Source of the DNA: Elusimicrobiales bacterium
GTDB taxonomy: Bacteria > Elusimicrobiota > Elusimicrobia > Elusimicrobiales > UBA9959
NCBI GenBank assembly: GCA_031082205.1
Contig: JAVHLJ010000016.1
Span: forward strand, 1-51,878
Direction: 5' to 3'
Length of the DNA stretch: 51,878 nt
Below the pieces are notes generated by a model. That model saw nothing but the letters and a program-made list of their open reading frames with translations. It was not told the DNA's origin and did not search any database. The position numbers and the translations under genes are program-made. This document shows positions 25,418 through 34,120 of the stretch, piece by piece; the stretch's first letter is position 1; each line of letters begins with the position of its first letter.

Positions 25418-25888
25418 ATGAAAACCAAGAAGAGCGCGCCGGCGAAGAAAGCCGCCAGGACGGCGAAGAAGGCGGCGCCGTCGAAGGCCGGAAAGCCGGC
25501 GAAGAAGGCCGCGGCGCCGGCCAGGGAACAGGCCGGCGTGGGCCGCAAAGAAGCCGAGATGATAAAGAAGCAGCTGCTGGTGCAGAGGGAGACCATCTCC
25601 CGCACCGTCGAGGCCAAGAAGAACCTGGACCTGAACGAACCCGAGGTGGGGGACTCCATAGACCAGGCCACTCAGAGCCTGGACAAGGAGATCCTATTCG
25701 AGCTCTCCGACAACGAGAGGCTCATGCTCGAGGACATCGAGGCGGCCCTGCGCAAGATCGACCGCGGCGTCTACGGCCTCTGCGAGCAGTGCCAGAAGCC
25801 GATCGCGCCCAAGCGCCTCAACGCGCTGCCTTCGGCCCGCTACTGCCTGACCTGCCAGGCCGGCGCCGAGAAACGCCGCTCCTACTGA
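25418..25888 (+). CDS. DksA/TraR-family zinc-finger protein with a Lys/Ala-rich N-terminal tail
   Basis: 156 residues, ATG preceded by AGGAGG. The first 40 residues are a basic low-complexity tail of PAKKA-type units (11 Lys in the first 30), like histone H1 or the tails of some bacterial HU proteins. Residues 45-115 form a DksA-type coiled coil with an acidic turn. The C-terminus has a four-cysteine finger, CEQCQKPIAPKR followed by YCLTCQ. DksA proteins bind the RNA polymerase secondary channel; the tail could add nucleic-acid or polyamine-sensitive binding. Position behind two polyamine genes suggests the same transcript. Confidence 0.85.
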   Translation: MKTKKSAPAKKAARTAKKAAPSKAGKPAKKAAAPAREQAGVGRKEAEMIKKQLLVQRETISRTVEAKKNLDLNEPEVGDSIDQATQSLDKEILFELSDNERLMLEDIEAALRKIDRGVYGLCEQCQKPIAPKRLNALPSARYCLTCQAGAEKRRSY

Positions 25889-25900
25889 GGGTCCGGCCTT

Positions 25901-25942
25901 AAAAAAAGGGAGGCCGTCCGCGCCCGCGGACAGCCTCCCTTT
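25901..25942 (-). terminator. Terminator between convergent genes
   Basis: GGGAGGC (25908-25914) pairs with GCCTCCC (25933-25939) and GTCCGC with GCGGAC, with one mismatch between them. On the minus strand the stem is followed by seven T (25907-25901), so it mainly ends the RDD transcript. On the plus side only three T follow. Confidence 0.8.
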
Positions 25943-25967
25943 CGCGCGCCCCGCCGCCCGGCGGGGC

Positions 25968-26813
25968 CTACTTTCTATCCCTGCTGGATACGGCCACCTC
26001 GGTCTTTCGCCAGTTCTTCGCCTTGGCCGTCACCACGTATTCGCTGCCGTCGGTGGCTATGACCAGCGAGGCGGGGTCGATGCAGTCCATCAGCTCCCGC
26101 CTGAACCGGTTCACGTCCCCGCTCATCGCCGCCAGCCGCCTTATGTCGTCGGTGTAGACGCCGTAGGAGTTCATGTGCATATCCTGCAGCTTGGCCACGG
26201 CGTTGACGCCGCGGCGGGCCTGCGCCACCAGGCGCTTCTCCGAGGGGGTCATGGCCAGGAAGGTCTGGTTGAGCCAGGTCACGCCGAAGAAGAGCATCAG
26301 CGCCCAGGAAACGGCGAACACGGCCCCCTGCGCGAAGTCGCCGCGCTCCTTCACGCTTATCACGCGGCTGCCGCCTATGTAATCGTGGAGGGCCCGCTTG
26401 TCGGGGGTGAAGAGAGCCAGCACGTAGCCCAGGTTAAGCGGTGTGGCGCTGGCGAAATAGCCCAGCGAACGGAAGAAGGCCTTCGGCACGGAGAGATTCG
26501 AGCCGTCCTTGTTCCTGACCCTTATGCCCATTATCAGCTTGCCGACGGTCGCCCTGCCGCCTGAAGAGAGCCAGGTCTCGTAAACCAGGTAAAGCGCTAT
26601 CCAGGCCAGCTTCCACCGCAGCTGCCCGCCGGGCGTGTTGGCCAGGTTGCCCGAGGCTATCATCATTCCCATGGTCCAGTAGGCGGCAAGGACGAAGGGC
26701 AGGGCGTCTATCACATAGGCGATGAAACGCTCGTTGAAGCCGGCGGGCCTGGGACCGGTCTCCTCCGGGGCCGCCCCTATGGGGGCCGCCGGGGGCAGAA
26801 TGTCTTCTTGCAT
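25968..26813 (-). CDS. RDD-family membrane protein
   Basis: 281 residues; minus-strand leader carries GGAGGAG just before the ATG. After a Pro-rich head, GFNERFIAYVIDALPFV holds the Arg/Asp of the first RDD helix. A second helix pair includes GGRATVGKLIMGIRVRNKDG, and HDYIGGSRVI closes the domain near residue 155. An extra membrane segment (about 165-185) and a hydrophilic C-terminal region of about 90 residues follow. RDD proteins are small membrane proteins often tied to ion exchange, but a function cannot be assigned. A TATAAT box on the minus strand (26872-26867) lies 53 nt upstream. Confidence 0.8.
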   Translation of the reverse strand: MQEDILPPAAPIGAAPEETGPRPAGFNERFIAYVIDALPFVLAAYWTMGMMIASGNLANTPGGQLRWKLAWIALYLVYETWLSSGGRATVGKLIMGIRVRNKDGSNLSVPKAFFRSLGYFASATPLNLGYVLALFTPDKRALHDYIGGSRVISVKERGDFAQGAVFAVSWALMLFFGVTWLNQTFLAMTPSEKRLVAQARRGVNAVAKLQDMHMNSYGVYTDDIRRLAAMSGDVNRFRRELMDCIDPASLVIATDGSEYVVTAKAKNWRKTEVAVSSRDRK

Positions 26814-26866
26814 AGTCTCTCCTCCCGTGTACGCCGCCGCCGGTCTGGGCGCGGCGCCCGGATTTG

Positions 26867-26872
26867 ATTATA
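26867..26872 (-). promoter_or_regulatory. -10 box of the RDD gene
   Basis: Reads TATAAT on the minus strand, giving a leader of about 47 nt with GGAGGAG at its end. No clear -35. Confidence 0.5.
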
Positions 26873-26926
26873 TCAAAACCCGCCGCTCGCGGCGCAACCC
26901 GCCCCATTGATATCTCCGTTGACTCC

Positions 26927-26956
26927 TTGAAGCGGCCCGAAAAAATTGATTAAATA
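26927..26956 (+). promoter_or_regulatory. Promoter of the amidotransferase-Bat operon, TTGAAG-18-TAAATA
   Basis: TTGAAG at 26927-26932 and TAAATA at 26951-26956, 18 bp apart. The expected start near 26963 is only about 4 nt before the ATG at 26967, so the first gene would be leaderless. Confidence 0.55.
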
Positions 26957-26966
26957 GACCCGGACT

Positions 26967-27827
26967 ATGTGCAGAATGGCGGCTTCGCTATCGTCGGGAA
27001 AGCGTGACCTCGCGGCTCTTTTCGCCGGAGGGCCCCTGTCCCTGCCCGCCCAGGCCGCCGCCGACCCTTCGAGGCCGCAGGCGGACGGCTGGGGCGTCGG
27101 CCGCGTCGCCCCCGGCGGGCGGATAGCCGCGCTGGAGCGCAGCGCCTCCCCGCTGGCGGACGGGATACCCGCTTTCACCCGGGCCCTGCGGCGGGCGGCC
27201 GGCCCCGGCGCGCTGATAGCCCACGTCAGGGACGCCTCCAATCCCCTGGGCCTGCCCAAGGCGAAGCTGGTCCGCCCGGAGAACAATCATCCTTTCGCCG
27301 GAGAGGGGCTGCTTTTCGCCCATAACGGCACGCTCAATATCTGCCCGGAGATACGCGAGAACCTGGGCGCCTACGCCGCCCGGCTGCGCGGCAGCAGCGA
27401 CAGCGAGGTGCTGTTCTGGCAGATCGTGAAGATGCTCGACGCCTACGGCGACCTGGCCCTGGCCGTGGAGATGGCCCTCGACGAGATCTGGACGGTCTGG
27501 GGCTCCTGCGCCGGCGACAGGCCCGGCGTGGAAGCGCCCTACCGGGGGCTGAACGTTTTCGTTTCCGACGGAACCCGGCTTTGCGCACTCTGCCATTACC
27601 CGCTCCGCAAGAAGAAAAGTTCTCTCATGACCCCGGGCTGGGACTGGGGGGAGATAGCGTGGAGGGCCTCGCCGGAAGGCGCGGTATTCTCCAGCGAACC
27701 CCTCGACGCGGGCCCATGGCGCAGGCTCAGGGAAGGCGAGTTGGCGGACGCCGTCATATCGGGCGGCAAAATCAAGGTATCCGTGCGCGGCGCGGCGGCC
27801 GCGCGCGGCAAGGCGGCTCTCAAATGA
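26967..27827 (+). CDS. Class II glutamine amidotransferase (YafJ-like)
   Basis: 286 residues. The catalytic nucleophile is Cys2 (MCRMAA), exposed after removal of Met1. The Ntn-hydrolase pocket has ADGWGVGR, an ALIAHVRDAS segment with the conserved Arg, ENNHPF and LLFAHNGTL. It lacks a synthetase or isomerase domain, like YafJ-type stand-alone glutaminases whose acceptor is unknown. It heads the operon that runs into the Bat genes; the HEAT gene overlaps its stop (ATGA). Confidence 0.85.
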   Translation: MCRMAASLSSGKRDLAALFAGGPLSLPAQAAADPSRPQADGWGVGRVAPGGRIAALERSASPLADGIPAFTRALRRAAGPGALIAHVRDASNPLGLPKAKLVRPENNHPFAGEGLLFAHNGTLNICPEIRENLGAYAARLRGSSDSEVLFWQIVKMLDAYGDLALAVEMALDEIWTVWGSCAGDRPGVEAPYRGLNVFVSDGTRLCALCHYPLRKKKSSLMTPGWDWGEIAWRASPEGAVFSSEPLDAGPWRRLREGELADAVISGGKIKVSVRGAAAARGKAALK

Positions 27828-28435
27828 AATGGGTCATACTGCTCCTGGTCTTCATCGGCGGCATCTACTATCTCGTCCAGCAGGACAAGCGCGAGAAGGA
27901 GCGCGTCCAGCAGGCCGAACAGCTCAAGAAGGACCAGTCCACCGAGGCGCTGCCGGTCAAGACCGAGAAGGTCTACAACCTGAAGTTCTCCGTCGACACC
28001 GTCAAGACGCTGCGCGGCCTTACGCAGGACGCCAACTCCAAGGTCCGCTACGCGGCGGCCGAGCTCCTCTGGCAGCTGCAGGACGAGCACGCCCCCTCCA
28101 TCATCAAGAAGATGCTCCAGGAGGAGACCGAGGCGGCGACCAAGCAGGACCTCATAAAACTGCTCTCGGCCGACAAGACCCGCATAAGCCTGGCCCTGCT
28201 GGCGGAGGCCCTGAACGACTACGACAAGGACACCCGCCTCAAGGCGGTCGAGGCCATCAGCGGCTTCACCAACAAGGAGGCTATCCCGGTCCTCGGCCGC
28301 TCGCTCAACGATTACGACGAGGAAGTGAGGCTCAAGGCCCTCGAAGCCATAAACAAGATCCGGAAGAACCTGGAACTGCAGAAAGAACAGCAGATAAAAG
28401 AGCTCAAGCCAGAGCCTCTATTCAACACCAAATAA
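27824..28435 (+). CDS. Membrane-anchored HEAT-repeat protein
   Basis: 203 residues; start at ATG 27824 overlaps the preceding stop. Residues 2-19 are a membrane anchor (WVILLLVFIGGIYYLV). A charged coiled segment follows, then about four HEAT-like helical pairs such as SKVRYAAAELLWQLQD and TRLKAVEAISGFTNKEAIPV. The tail is Lys/Gln-rich. Topology suggests a cytoplasmic or periplasmic scaffold at the membrane next to the MoxR/VWA machinery. Confidence 0.75.
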   Translation: MKWVILLLVFIGGIYYLVQQDKREKERVQQAEQLKKDQSTEALPVKTEKVYNLKFSVDTVKTLRGLTQDANSKVRYAAAELLWQLQDEHAPSIIKKMLQEETEAATKQDLIKLLSADKTRISLALLAEALNDYDKDTRLKAVEAISGFTNKEAIPVLGRSLNDYDEEVRLKALEAINKIRKNLELQKEQQIKELKPEPLFNTK

Positions 28436-28447
28436 GAAGTTTCGCCG

Positions 28448-28467
28448 GCCGGGGCGCGGGCCCCGGC
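28448..28467. other. Perfect intergenic hairpin before moxR
   Basis: GCCGGGGC, loop GCGG, GCCCCGGC. No T run follows. It may stabilise or help process the operon mRNA; a separate AAAGGAG serves the moxR start. Confidence 0.5.
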
Positions 28468-28500
28468 GAAGGGGCCTGAAAACCCCAAAGGAGTCATCGG

Positions 28501-29490
28501 ATGGAACTGGATATAACCCAGCTTAACAGGCAAGTCCGGGAGGAGAGCCTTTTCCTCCAGGACCTCCGCAAGGAGATCGCCAAGGTCATCGTCGGCCAGG
28601 AGGACCTGGTCAACGGGCTGATGGTCGCGCTGCTCGCCAACGGGCACGTTCTCGTGGAGGGCCTGCCCGGCCTGGCCAAGACGCTCACGGTCAAGACGCT
28701 CTCCGAAGCGGTCAACGCCCGGTTCCAGCGCGTGCAGTTCACGCCGGACCTGCTGCCGGCCGACATCGTCGGCACGCTGATCTTCAATCCCAAGGAAGGG
28801 ACCTTCTCGGTCAAGAAGGGCCCTGTCTTCACCAACATACTTCTCGCCGACGAGATAAACCGCGCGCCGGCCAAGGTGCAGAGCGCGCTGCTGGAAGCCA
28901 TGCAGGAGCGCCAGGTCACCATCTCGGACTCCAGTTTCAAACTGCCCGAACTGTTCCTGGTGCTGGCGACGCAGAACCCGATAGAGCAGGAGGGCACCTA
29001 CCCGCTGCCGGAGGCCCAGGTCGACCGCTTCATGCTCAAGATAAAGATCACCTACCCCAGCCGCGAGGAGGAGGGGAAGATACTCGAGACCATGTCGCGC
29101 AGGGAAGCCCCCAAAGTCGGCTCCTCCATACCGGTGGAGACCGTACTCAAGGCGCGCGAGACCTGCGACCGGATCTATATAGACGAGAAGATCAAGAAGT
29201 ACGTCCTCGACCTGGTGCTGGCGACGCGCAACCCGGGCGACTACGGGCTGGAGAAGATAAAGCCCTGGATACTCTACGGCGGCAGCCCGCGCGCCACCAT
29301 CTTCCTGGTGCGGGCCGCCAAGGCCTACGCCTTCCTCAACGGCCGCGGCTACGTGACGCCCGAGGACATCAAGGCCGTCGGCTACGACGTGATGCGCCAC
29401 AGGATACTGGTGACCTACGAGGCCGAGGCCGAGAACGTGAAATCGGAGGACATCCTCAAGACCGTCTTCGAGACCATAGAGGTGCCGTAA
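28501..29490 (+). CDS. MoxR-family AAA+ ATPase
   Basis: 329 residues, ATG preceded by AAAGGAG. Walker A is VEGLPGLAKT (near residue 55), Walker B LLADEINRAP, sensor I LATQNPIEQEG, and the arginine finger region is EAQVDRFM. These define the AAA_3/MoxR group, which acts as a chaperone for VWA-domain partners. It is followed by DUF58 and four VWA/Bat genes, the classical arrangement of the Bacteroides aerotolerance locus. Confidence 0.94.
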   Translation: MELDITQLNRQVREESLFLQDLRKEIAKVIVGQEDLVNGLMVALLANGHVLVEGLPGLAKTLTVKTLSEAVNARFQRVQFTPDLLPADIVGTLIFNPKEGTFSVKKGPVFTNILLADEINRAPAKVQSALLEAMQERQVTISDSSFKLPELFLVLATQNPIEQEGTYPLPEAQVDRFMLKIKITYPSREEEGKILETMSRREAPKVGSSIPVETVLKARETCDRIYIDEKIKKYVLDLVLATRNPGDYGLEKIKPWILYGGSPRATIFLVRAAKAYAFLNGRGYVTPEDIKAVGYDVMRHRILVTYEAEAENVKSEDILKTVFETIEVP

Positions 29491-29504
29491 GGGAGAGCGG
29501 GTCC

Positions 29505-30383
29505 GTGAACACAGCCGAGATCCTCAAAAAGGTGCGCCAGATAGAGATCCGGACCGGCAAGCTGGTCTCGGAGACCTTCGCCGGCGACTACCTGAGCGTC
29601 TTCAAGGGCCGCGGCATGGAGTTCGCCGAGGTGCGCGAATACACGCCCGGCGACGACGTGCGCTCCATAGACTGGAACGTCACGGCCCGCTTCTCCAAAC
29701 CCTTCGTCAAGCGCTTCATGGAGGAGCGCGAGCTGACGCTGATGGTGCTCTGCGACCTCTCGGGCTCCCAGTTCTTCGGCAGCCGCGGCCGGTTCAAGAA
29801 CGAGGCCGCCGCCGACCTGGCGGCTCTCTTCGCCTTCGCCGCGCTCAAGAACAACGACAAGACGGGCCTGATGACGTTCACCGCGGAGCCGGAGCTCTAC
29901 ATCCCGCCGCGCAAGGGCCGCACGCACGCGCTGCGCATCATCCGGGAAATGCTGGCGCACGTCCCCAAAGGCAGGGGAACCGATATCACCGCGGCGCTCG
30001 ACGCCGCCAACAAGATACTCAAGCACCGCAGCATCCTCATACTCATCTCCGACTTCGACGGCCCCGACTACGAGAAGGCCGCCAGGCGGGCCGCGCTGCG
30101 CCACGACCTGATACCGGTGATGGTCAACGACGAGCTGGAAAAAGAGCTGCCGGCCCTGCCCGCGGTGCTTACCGCCAGGGGGCTGGAGGACGGAGCGCTC
30201 TACACCGCCGATCTCTCCGACCCCGGGGTACGCCGCGCCTACGCCGAGGAACGACGCCGCAGGATAGAGCGGGCCGAACAGGTTTTCCGGCTCTGCGGCG
30301 TCGAGCCGATACGCATAAGCACGGCGGGGGAGATCTTCGACCCCGTCGTGAAGTTCTTCAGGCGAAGGGAGAAGAAGAAGTAG
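29505..30383 (+). CDS. DUF58 domain protein
   Basis: 292 residues from GTG 29505, with GGGAG upstream. The DUF58 signature is SIDWNVTARFSKPFVKRF, followed by a VWA-like fold with LCDLSGSQFF (a DxSxS-type metal site) and ILISDFDGPDY. No membrane segment is seen. Members are the usual first partner of MoxR ATPases in Bat and related operons. The exact activity is unknown. Confidence 0.9.
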   Translation: MNTAEILKKVRQIEIRTGKLVSETFAGDYLSVFKGRGMEFAEVREYTPGDDVRSIDWNVTARFSKPFVKRFMEERELTLMVLCDLSGSQFFGSRGRFKNEAAADLAALFAFAALKNNDKTGLMTFTAEPELYIPPRKGRTHALRIIREMLAHVPKGRGTDITAALDAANKILKHRSILILISDFDGPDYEKAARRAALRHDLIPVMVNDELEKELPALPAVLTARGLEDGALYTADLSDPGVRRAYAEERRRRIERAEQVFRLCGVEPIRISTAGEIFDPVVKFFRRREKKK

Positions 30384-30386
30384 CCG

Positions 30387-31328
30387 ATGCGCGCTCCTAT
30401 CCTCGCCGCCCTCCTCTTCTGCGCGGCGGCCGCACAGGCCGCCCCGACCGTCTCCTTTTCGGTCTCCAGGCCGAAGGAGAACCCCGTGCTGGGCGAGCCC
30501 TTCCGCCTGGAATTCGAGGCCTCCTGGCCGGCCGGTTATTCGCTGGCGCTGGACACGGCCTCGCTGCCGACGGCCGACTTCGGCGTCCTCGAATATTCGT
30601 TCAAAAAGCGCGGCGGGAACGCCGGCGTATTCCGGCTCAAGGCCGTTCCCTTCGCGCTCGGCGTCTCCACTTTCTCCGCCGTCTCTTTCAGACTTTCCGG
30701 GGCCGGCGGGGAATTCCTGGCGCGGGCGCCGGAAGTCCCCGTGGAAGTAGAGCCGTTCATAAAAGAGCAGACCCCTCCCAACGAGATAAAGGACATCTAC
30801 CCTCCCTTCAGCTTCAGCGTGCCGCGCTGGGCCTGGTGGCTGGCCGGGCTGCTGGCCGCGGCCGCCGCGGCCTGGTACGCCTGGCGGCGCCGCCGTGCCG
30901 GTCCCGCCGGCTCTGAGGACGGAGGGGAAGGGCCCCCGCTGCCGCCGTACGAGAACGCCCTGCGCCGCATCGACCGCCTGCTGGCCTCCGGCACCTGGGA
31001 CGAGGCGGCCCCCAAGGGTTTCTACGCGGAGCTTTCCGGCATCTACCGCGACTACCTCTCGGACGAGTGGGGGATAGACGCCCAGCTCATGACCACCTCC
31101 GACCTGCTCAAGACGCTCAACAAGAAGAAGCTGCCGGCGGACCTGGTGGCGGGATCGCGCGCGTTCATGAGCAAGGCCGACCTGGTCAAGTTCGCCAGGC
31201 TGCCAGTCTCGGGTACCGAACGCGACTCCGATATCGCAAGGCTGCGCGACCTGCTCGGGGGGCTGCACAACTTCTTCGCGCCGCCCGCCCCGCCGCCCCC
31301 GCCGCCGGGCGAAGGAGGCGCGCGGTGA
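30387..31328 (+). CDS. Bat-operon membrane protein (DUF4381/BatD-like)
   Basis: 313 residues, starting 3 nt after the DUF58 stop. Signal peptide 1-18, a beta-sandwich periplasmic part (about 20-130), one membrane helix (WAWWLAGLLAAAAAAWYAW, near 150), and a cytoplasmic helical domain with ENALRRIDRLLASGTWDEAA and YAELSGIYRDYLSDEWGI. This matches the DUF4381-like protein commonly placed between DUF58 and the VWA proteins. The C-terminus ends in a Pro run. The next gene starts within its stop codon (GTGA). Confidence 0.75.
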   Translation: MRAPILAALLFCAAAAQAAPTVSFSVSRPKENPVLGEPFRLEFEASWPAGYSLALDTASLPTADFGVLEYSFKKRGGNAGVFRLKAVPFALGVSTFSAVSFRLSGAGGEFLARAPEVPVEVEPFIKEQTPPNEIKDIYPPFSFSVPRWAWWLAGLLAAAAAAWYAWRRRRAGPAGSEDGGEGPPLPPYENALRRIDRLLASGTWDEAAPKGFYAELSGIYRDYLSDEWGIDAQLMTTSDLLKTLNKKKLPADLVAGSRAFMSKADLVKFARLPVSGTERDSDIARLRDLLGGLHNFFAPPAPPPPPPGEGGAR

Positions 31329-32373
31329 AGGACGTTCCCCGCTATCCCGGGATCTTCGCCTGGCTGGCGCTGTTAATTTTCGCGATCCTATTCTTCCGGC
31401 TGGCCCAGGGAGCTTTGACGGACATCTCCTTCCGCGACCCCGTCTTCCTGCTGCTGGCGCTCCCGGCCCTGGCCGCGGCGGTCTACGCCTGGCGCGGCGG
31501 CCGCGCGCGCCCGCGGGGTCGGCCTGGGCGGGAGCGCCGGTCCTGCTGCTGCCGGTGCTGCTGCGGTTCATGGCCGCGCTGCTTCTCATAGTCGCCCTTG
31601 CCCGCCCCCAGAAAATGACCCGCGGCAAGCTGCCGCCGGCCCAGGGCATAGACATCCTGCTTACCATAGACACCTCGCTGAGCATGGCGGCCACCGACTT
31701 CAGCCCCAACCGCCTGGGAGCGGCCAGGAACGCCGCGCTCGAGTTCGTCTCCCGCAGGAATAACGACCGCATAGGAGTGGTCGTCTTCGGCGGCACGGCC
31801 ATGCTCGCCTGCCCCCTGACCCTGGACTACGCAGCGGTCACCGAATTCATCGAGGCCATAGACTTCAACATGACGCGCGTCGACGGCACGGCCATAGGGG
31901 ACGCAATCGTCACCTCCGTCAACCACATAAAGGACAGCAAGGCCAAGAGCAAGGTGGTCATACTGCTCACCGACGGGCGCTCCAACTCGGGCATGATCAC
32001 GGACCCGGCCGCGGGGGCCAGGGCCGCGGCCGCCTACGGAATAAAGGTCTACACCATCGGCACGGCCGGCAGGGGCCCCGCCCAGATCCCGACGGGGGAC
32101 CCGACGATGCCGGTTGTCACCATAGACGAGGACCTGGACGAGCCGACCCTGCTGGAGATAGCCCGCCTGACCGGCGGAGAGTTCTTCCGCGCCAAGAACC
32201 AGATGGAGCTGCAGCGCGTCTACTCTCAGATAGACGCCATGGAGAAGACCGAGTTCCAGGCGCGCAGCCTCTCCTCCTACCACGACGCCCACATGCCCCT
32301 GCTGGCCGCCGGCGCGCTGCTGCTGGCGCTCTGCTTCGTGCTGGAAAAGACCTGGCTGAGGAGGCTGCCGTAG
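31325..32373 (+). CDS. batA: BatA-like VWA membrane protein, apparent -1 frameshift near 31515
   Basis: Read from GTG 31325, the N-terminus RYPGIFAWLALLIFAILFF repeats the N-terminus of the next gene (RYPGLFAWLVLVLGALFFF), so this is the true start. That frame then runs into a Cys/Arg-rich nonsense tail (stop at 31591). The frame one base back gives the expected second membrane segment and the canonical LARPQK, and continues to 32373. Adding one G to GGGG at 31515-31518 would join both frames as PRGSAWAG. The VWA domain is intact: IDTSLSM (MIDAS), TDGRSNSG, and a C-terminal membrane helix. Either the assembly lacks a base, the gene is broken, or frameshifting occurs. Confidence 0.75.
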
Positions 32374-32374
32374 C

Positions 32375-34120
32375 ATGATGGACCTCTTCCGCTACCCCGG
32401 CCTTTTCGCCTGGCTCGTCCTGGTCCTGGGAGCCCTCTTCTTCTTCCGCCTGGCGCAGGACAAGGTGCGCTCGGAGCTTCTCGCCAGGCTGGCCCGCACC
32501 GGACTGGACCGCCTGGTGCCAGCCGAAGAGCTGGCCCGGACGCGCCGACGGGACAATATCCTGCTGGCCGTCTTCGCCCTGCTGGCGCTTTCCCTGGCCG
32601 GCCCGCAATGGGGCGTGGAGCTGGAGCCGGTCGGGGAGCTGAGCGGCAACGTGATGATAGCCGTGGACACCTCGCGCTCCATGGACGCCCGGGACGTGAA
32701 GCCCTCGCGCCTGGAGAACGCCAAGCTGATGCTCAAGGCCCTGGCCGAGGACCTCTCCTCTTACCGCATCGGCATAGTCGCCTTCAGCGGCGAGGCCTTC
32801 GTGCAGTGCCCCCTGACCACCGACACGGAGGCTATAAAGTATTTCGTCAACGCGCTGAGCACGAGCATGCTGATGACCCAGGGCACCGAGATCGCCGGCG
32901 CCGTGGAGACCGCCGCGGCCGCCATGGAGCGCTACCCCGGCGAGAAGACGCTCATCCTGATAACCGACGGCGAGGACTTTTCCGACCACATGGACCGCGC
33001 CGTGGAGCGCGCCGCCGCGGCCAACCTGAGGATATTCGCGGTCGGCATAGGTTCGCCGGAGGGGGAACTGATCCCGGACGGCGAGGGGGGGTACCGCAAG
33101 GACTCCTCGGGCCGGCCGGTGGTGACCCGCCTCGACGAGAACACCCTTATCCGGCTGGCCCAGGCCACGGGCGGCGAGTACATCCGTTACAGCGGCCCCG
33201 AGAACGTAAGCGCGGCGCTGCGCAAGACCATCTCCGGCCTGGAACTGGGCGGCGCCAGGCTCAAGGGCCGCTCGACCTTCAAGAACCGCTACCAGTTCAC
33301 CCTCGGCGCCGCCCTGCTCCTTCTTTTGATAGAATTGACCGTCATGGCTCGACCTTTCGGCTGGCGTGGGATCTTCGGCCGCGCCGGCGGCGCCCCGGCC
33401 CCGCTGGCGGGGCTGCTGCTGGCCGCCCTGGCCGCCGGGGCCTGGGCCGGACCGGCCGAGAAAGAGGCCAAGATCGGCAACAGGCTCTACGACAAGGGCG
33501 AATACGACACGGCCCTGGAGCACTTCTCCAAGGCCGGCGAACTCGCTCCCGGCGACGCGCGGATGAAGTTCAACGCCGGGGCCGCCCTTTACAGGCTCGA
33601 AGACCACGAGCGCGCCCGGGAAGCCTTCGAAGGGGCCGCCGGCGAAAAGGAGAAGTTCCGCCCCCGCGCGCTCTACAACGCCGGCAACGCCCGTTTCAAG
33701 GCCGGGGATTACGCCGGCGCCGTCGAAAGCTACAAGCGGGCCATACTCGCGGACCCCTCCGACGACAACGCCAGGTACAACCTCCAGAAGGCGCTGGAGA
33801 TGAAAAAGATCCAGCAGCACGGCGGCGGCGGCAAGTGCGACAAAGAGAACGAAGAAGAGAAGAAGGACCAGAAGAAGGGCGGCGGCGAGGACAAGAAGGA
33901 ACAGCAGGAGAAGAAGGACCGGCAGGAGAAACAGCAGCCGGCGGGCGGCGACAAGGAAAAAGAGAAGCGCCAGGAGCGGGAGAAACAGAACGCCGACCGC
34001 CTGCTGGAAATGATGAAAGAAAAAGAGAAGCAGGCCGCCAGGCCGGAAGTGCTCAACGCCCGCAACAAACCCTCGTCAAAATCCCCTGTCGACCTCAAGA
34101 AGAAGGAGAAGGACTGGTGA
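32375..34120 (+). CDS. batB: BatB-BatC fusion: VWA domain plus TPR domain
   Basis: 581 residues. Two N-terminal membrane segments flank a cytoplasmic loop and LAGPQWG. The VWA domain (about 90-290) has VDTSRSMDARD and ITDGEDFSDH. A membrane helix near 310 and a second hydrophobic stretch (PLAGLLLAALAAGAWA, near 350) follow, then TPR units (NRLYDKGEYDTALEHFSKAG, YNAGNARFKAGDYAGAVESY). A highly charged Lys/Glu/Gln tail ends the protein. In Bacteroides, BatB and BatC are separate genes; here the signal-like stretch at the junction marks the fusion. The batD start overlaps the stop (GTGA). Confidence 0.88.
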   Translation: MMDLFRYPGLFAWLVLVLGALFFFRLAQDKVRSELLARLARTGLDRLVPAEELARTRRRDNILLAVFALLALSLAGPQWGVELEPVGELSGNVMIAVDTSRSMDARDVKPSRLENAKLMLKALAEDLSSYRIGIVAFSGEAFVQCPLTTDTEAIKYFVNALSTSMLMTQGTEIAGAVETAAAAMERYPGEKTLILITDGEDFSDHMDRAVERAAAANLRIFAVGIGSPEGELIPDGEGGYRKDSSGRPVVTRLDENTLIRLAQATGGEYIRYSGPENVSAALRKTISGLELGGARLKGRSTFKNRYQFTLGAALLLLLIELTVMARPFGWRGIFGRAGGAPAPLAGLLLAALAAGAWAGPAEKEAKIGNRLYDKGEYDTALEHFSKAGELAPGDARMKFNAGAALYRLEDHERAREAFEGAAGEKEKFRPRALYNAGNARFKAGDYAGAVESYKRAILADPSDDNARYNLQKALEMKKIQQHGGGGKCDKENEEEKKDQKKGGGEDKKEQQEKKDRQEKQQPAGGDKEKEKRQEREKQNADRLLEMMKEKEKQAARPEVLNARNKPSSKSPVDLKKKEKDW

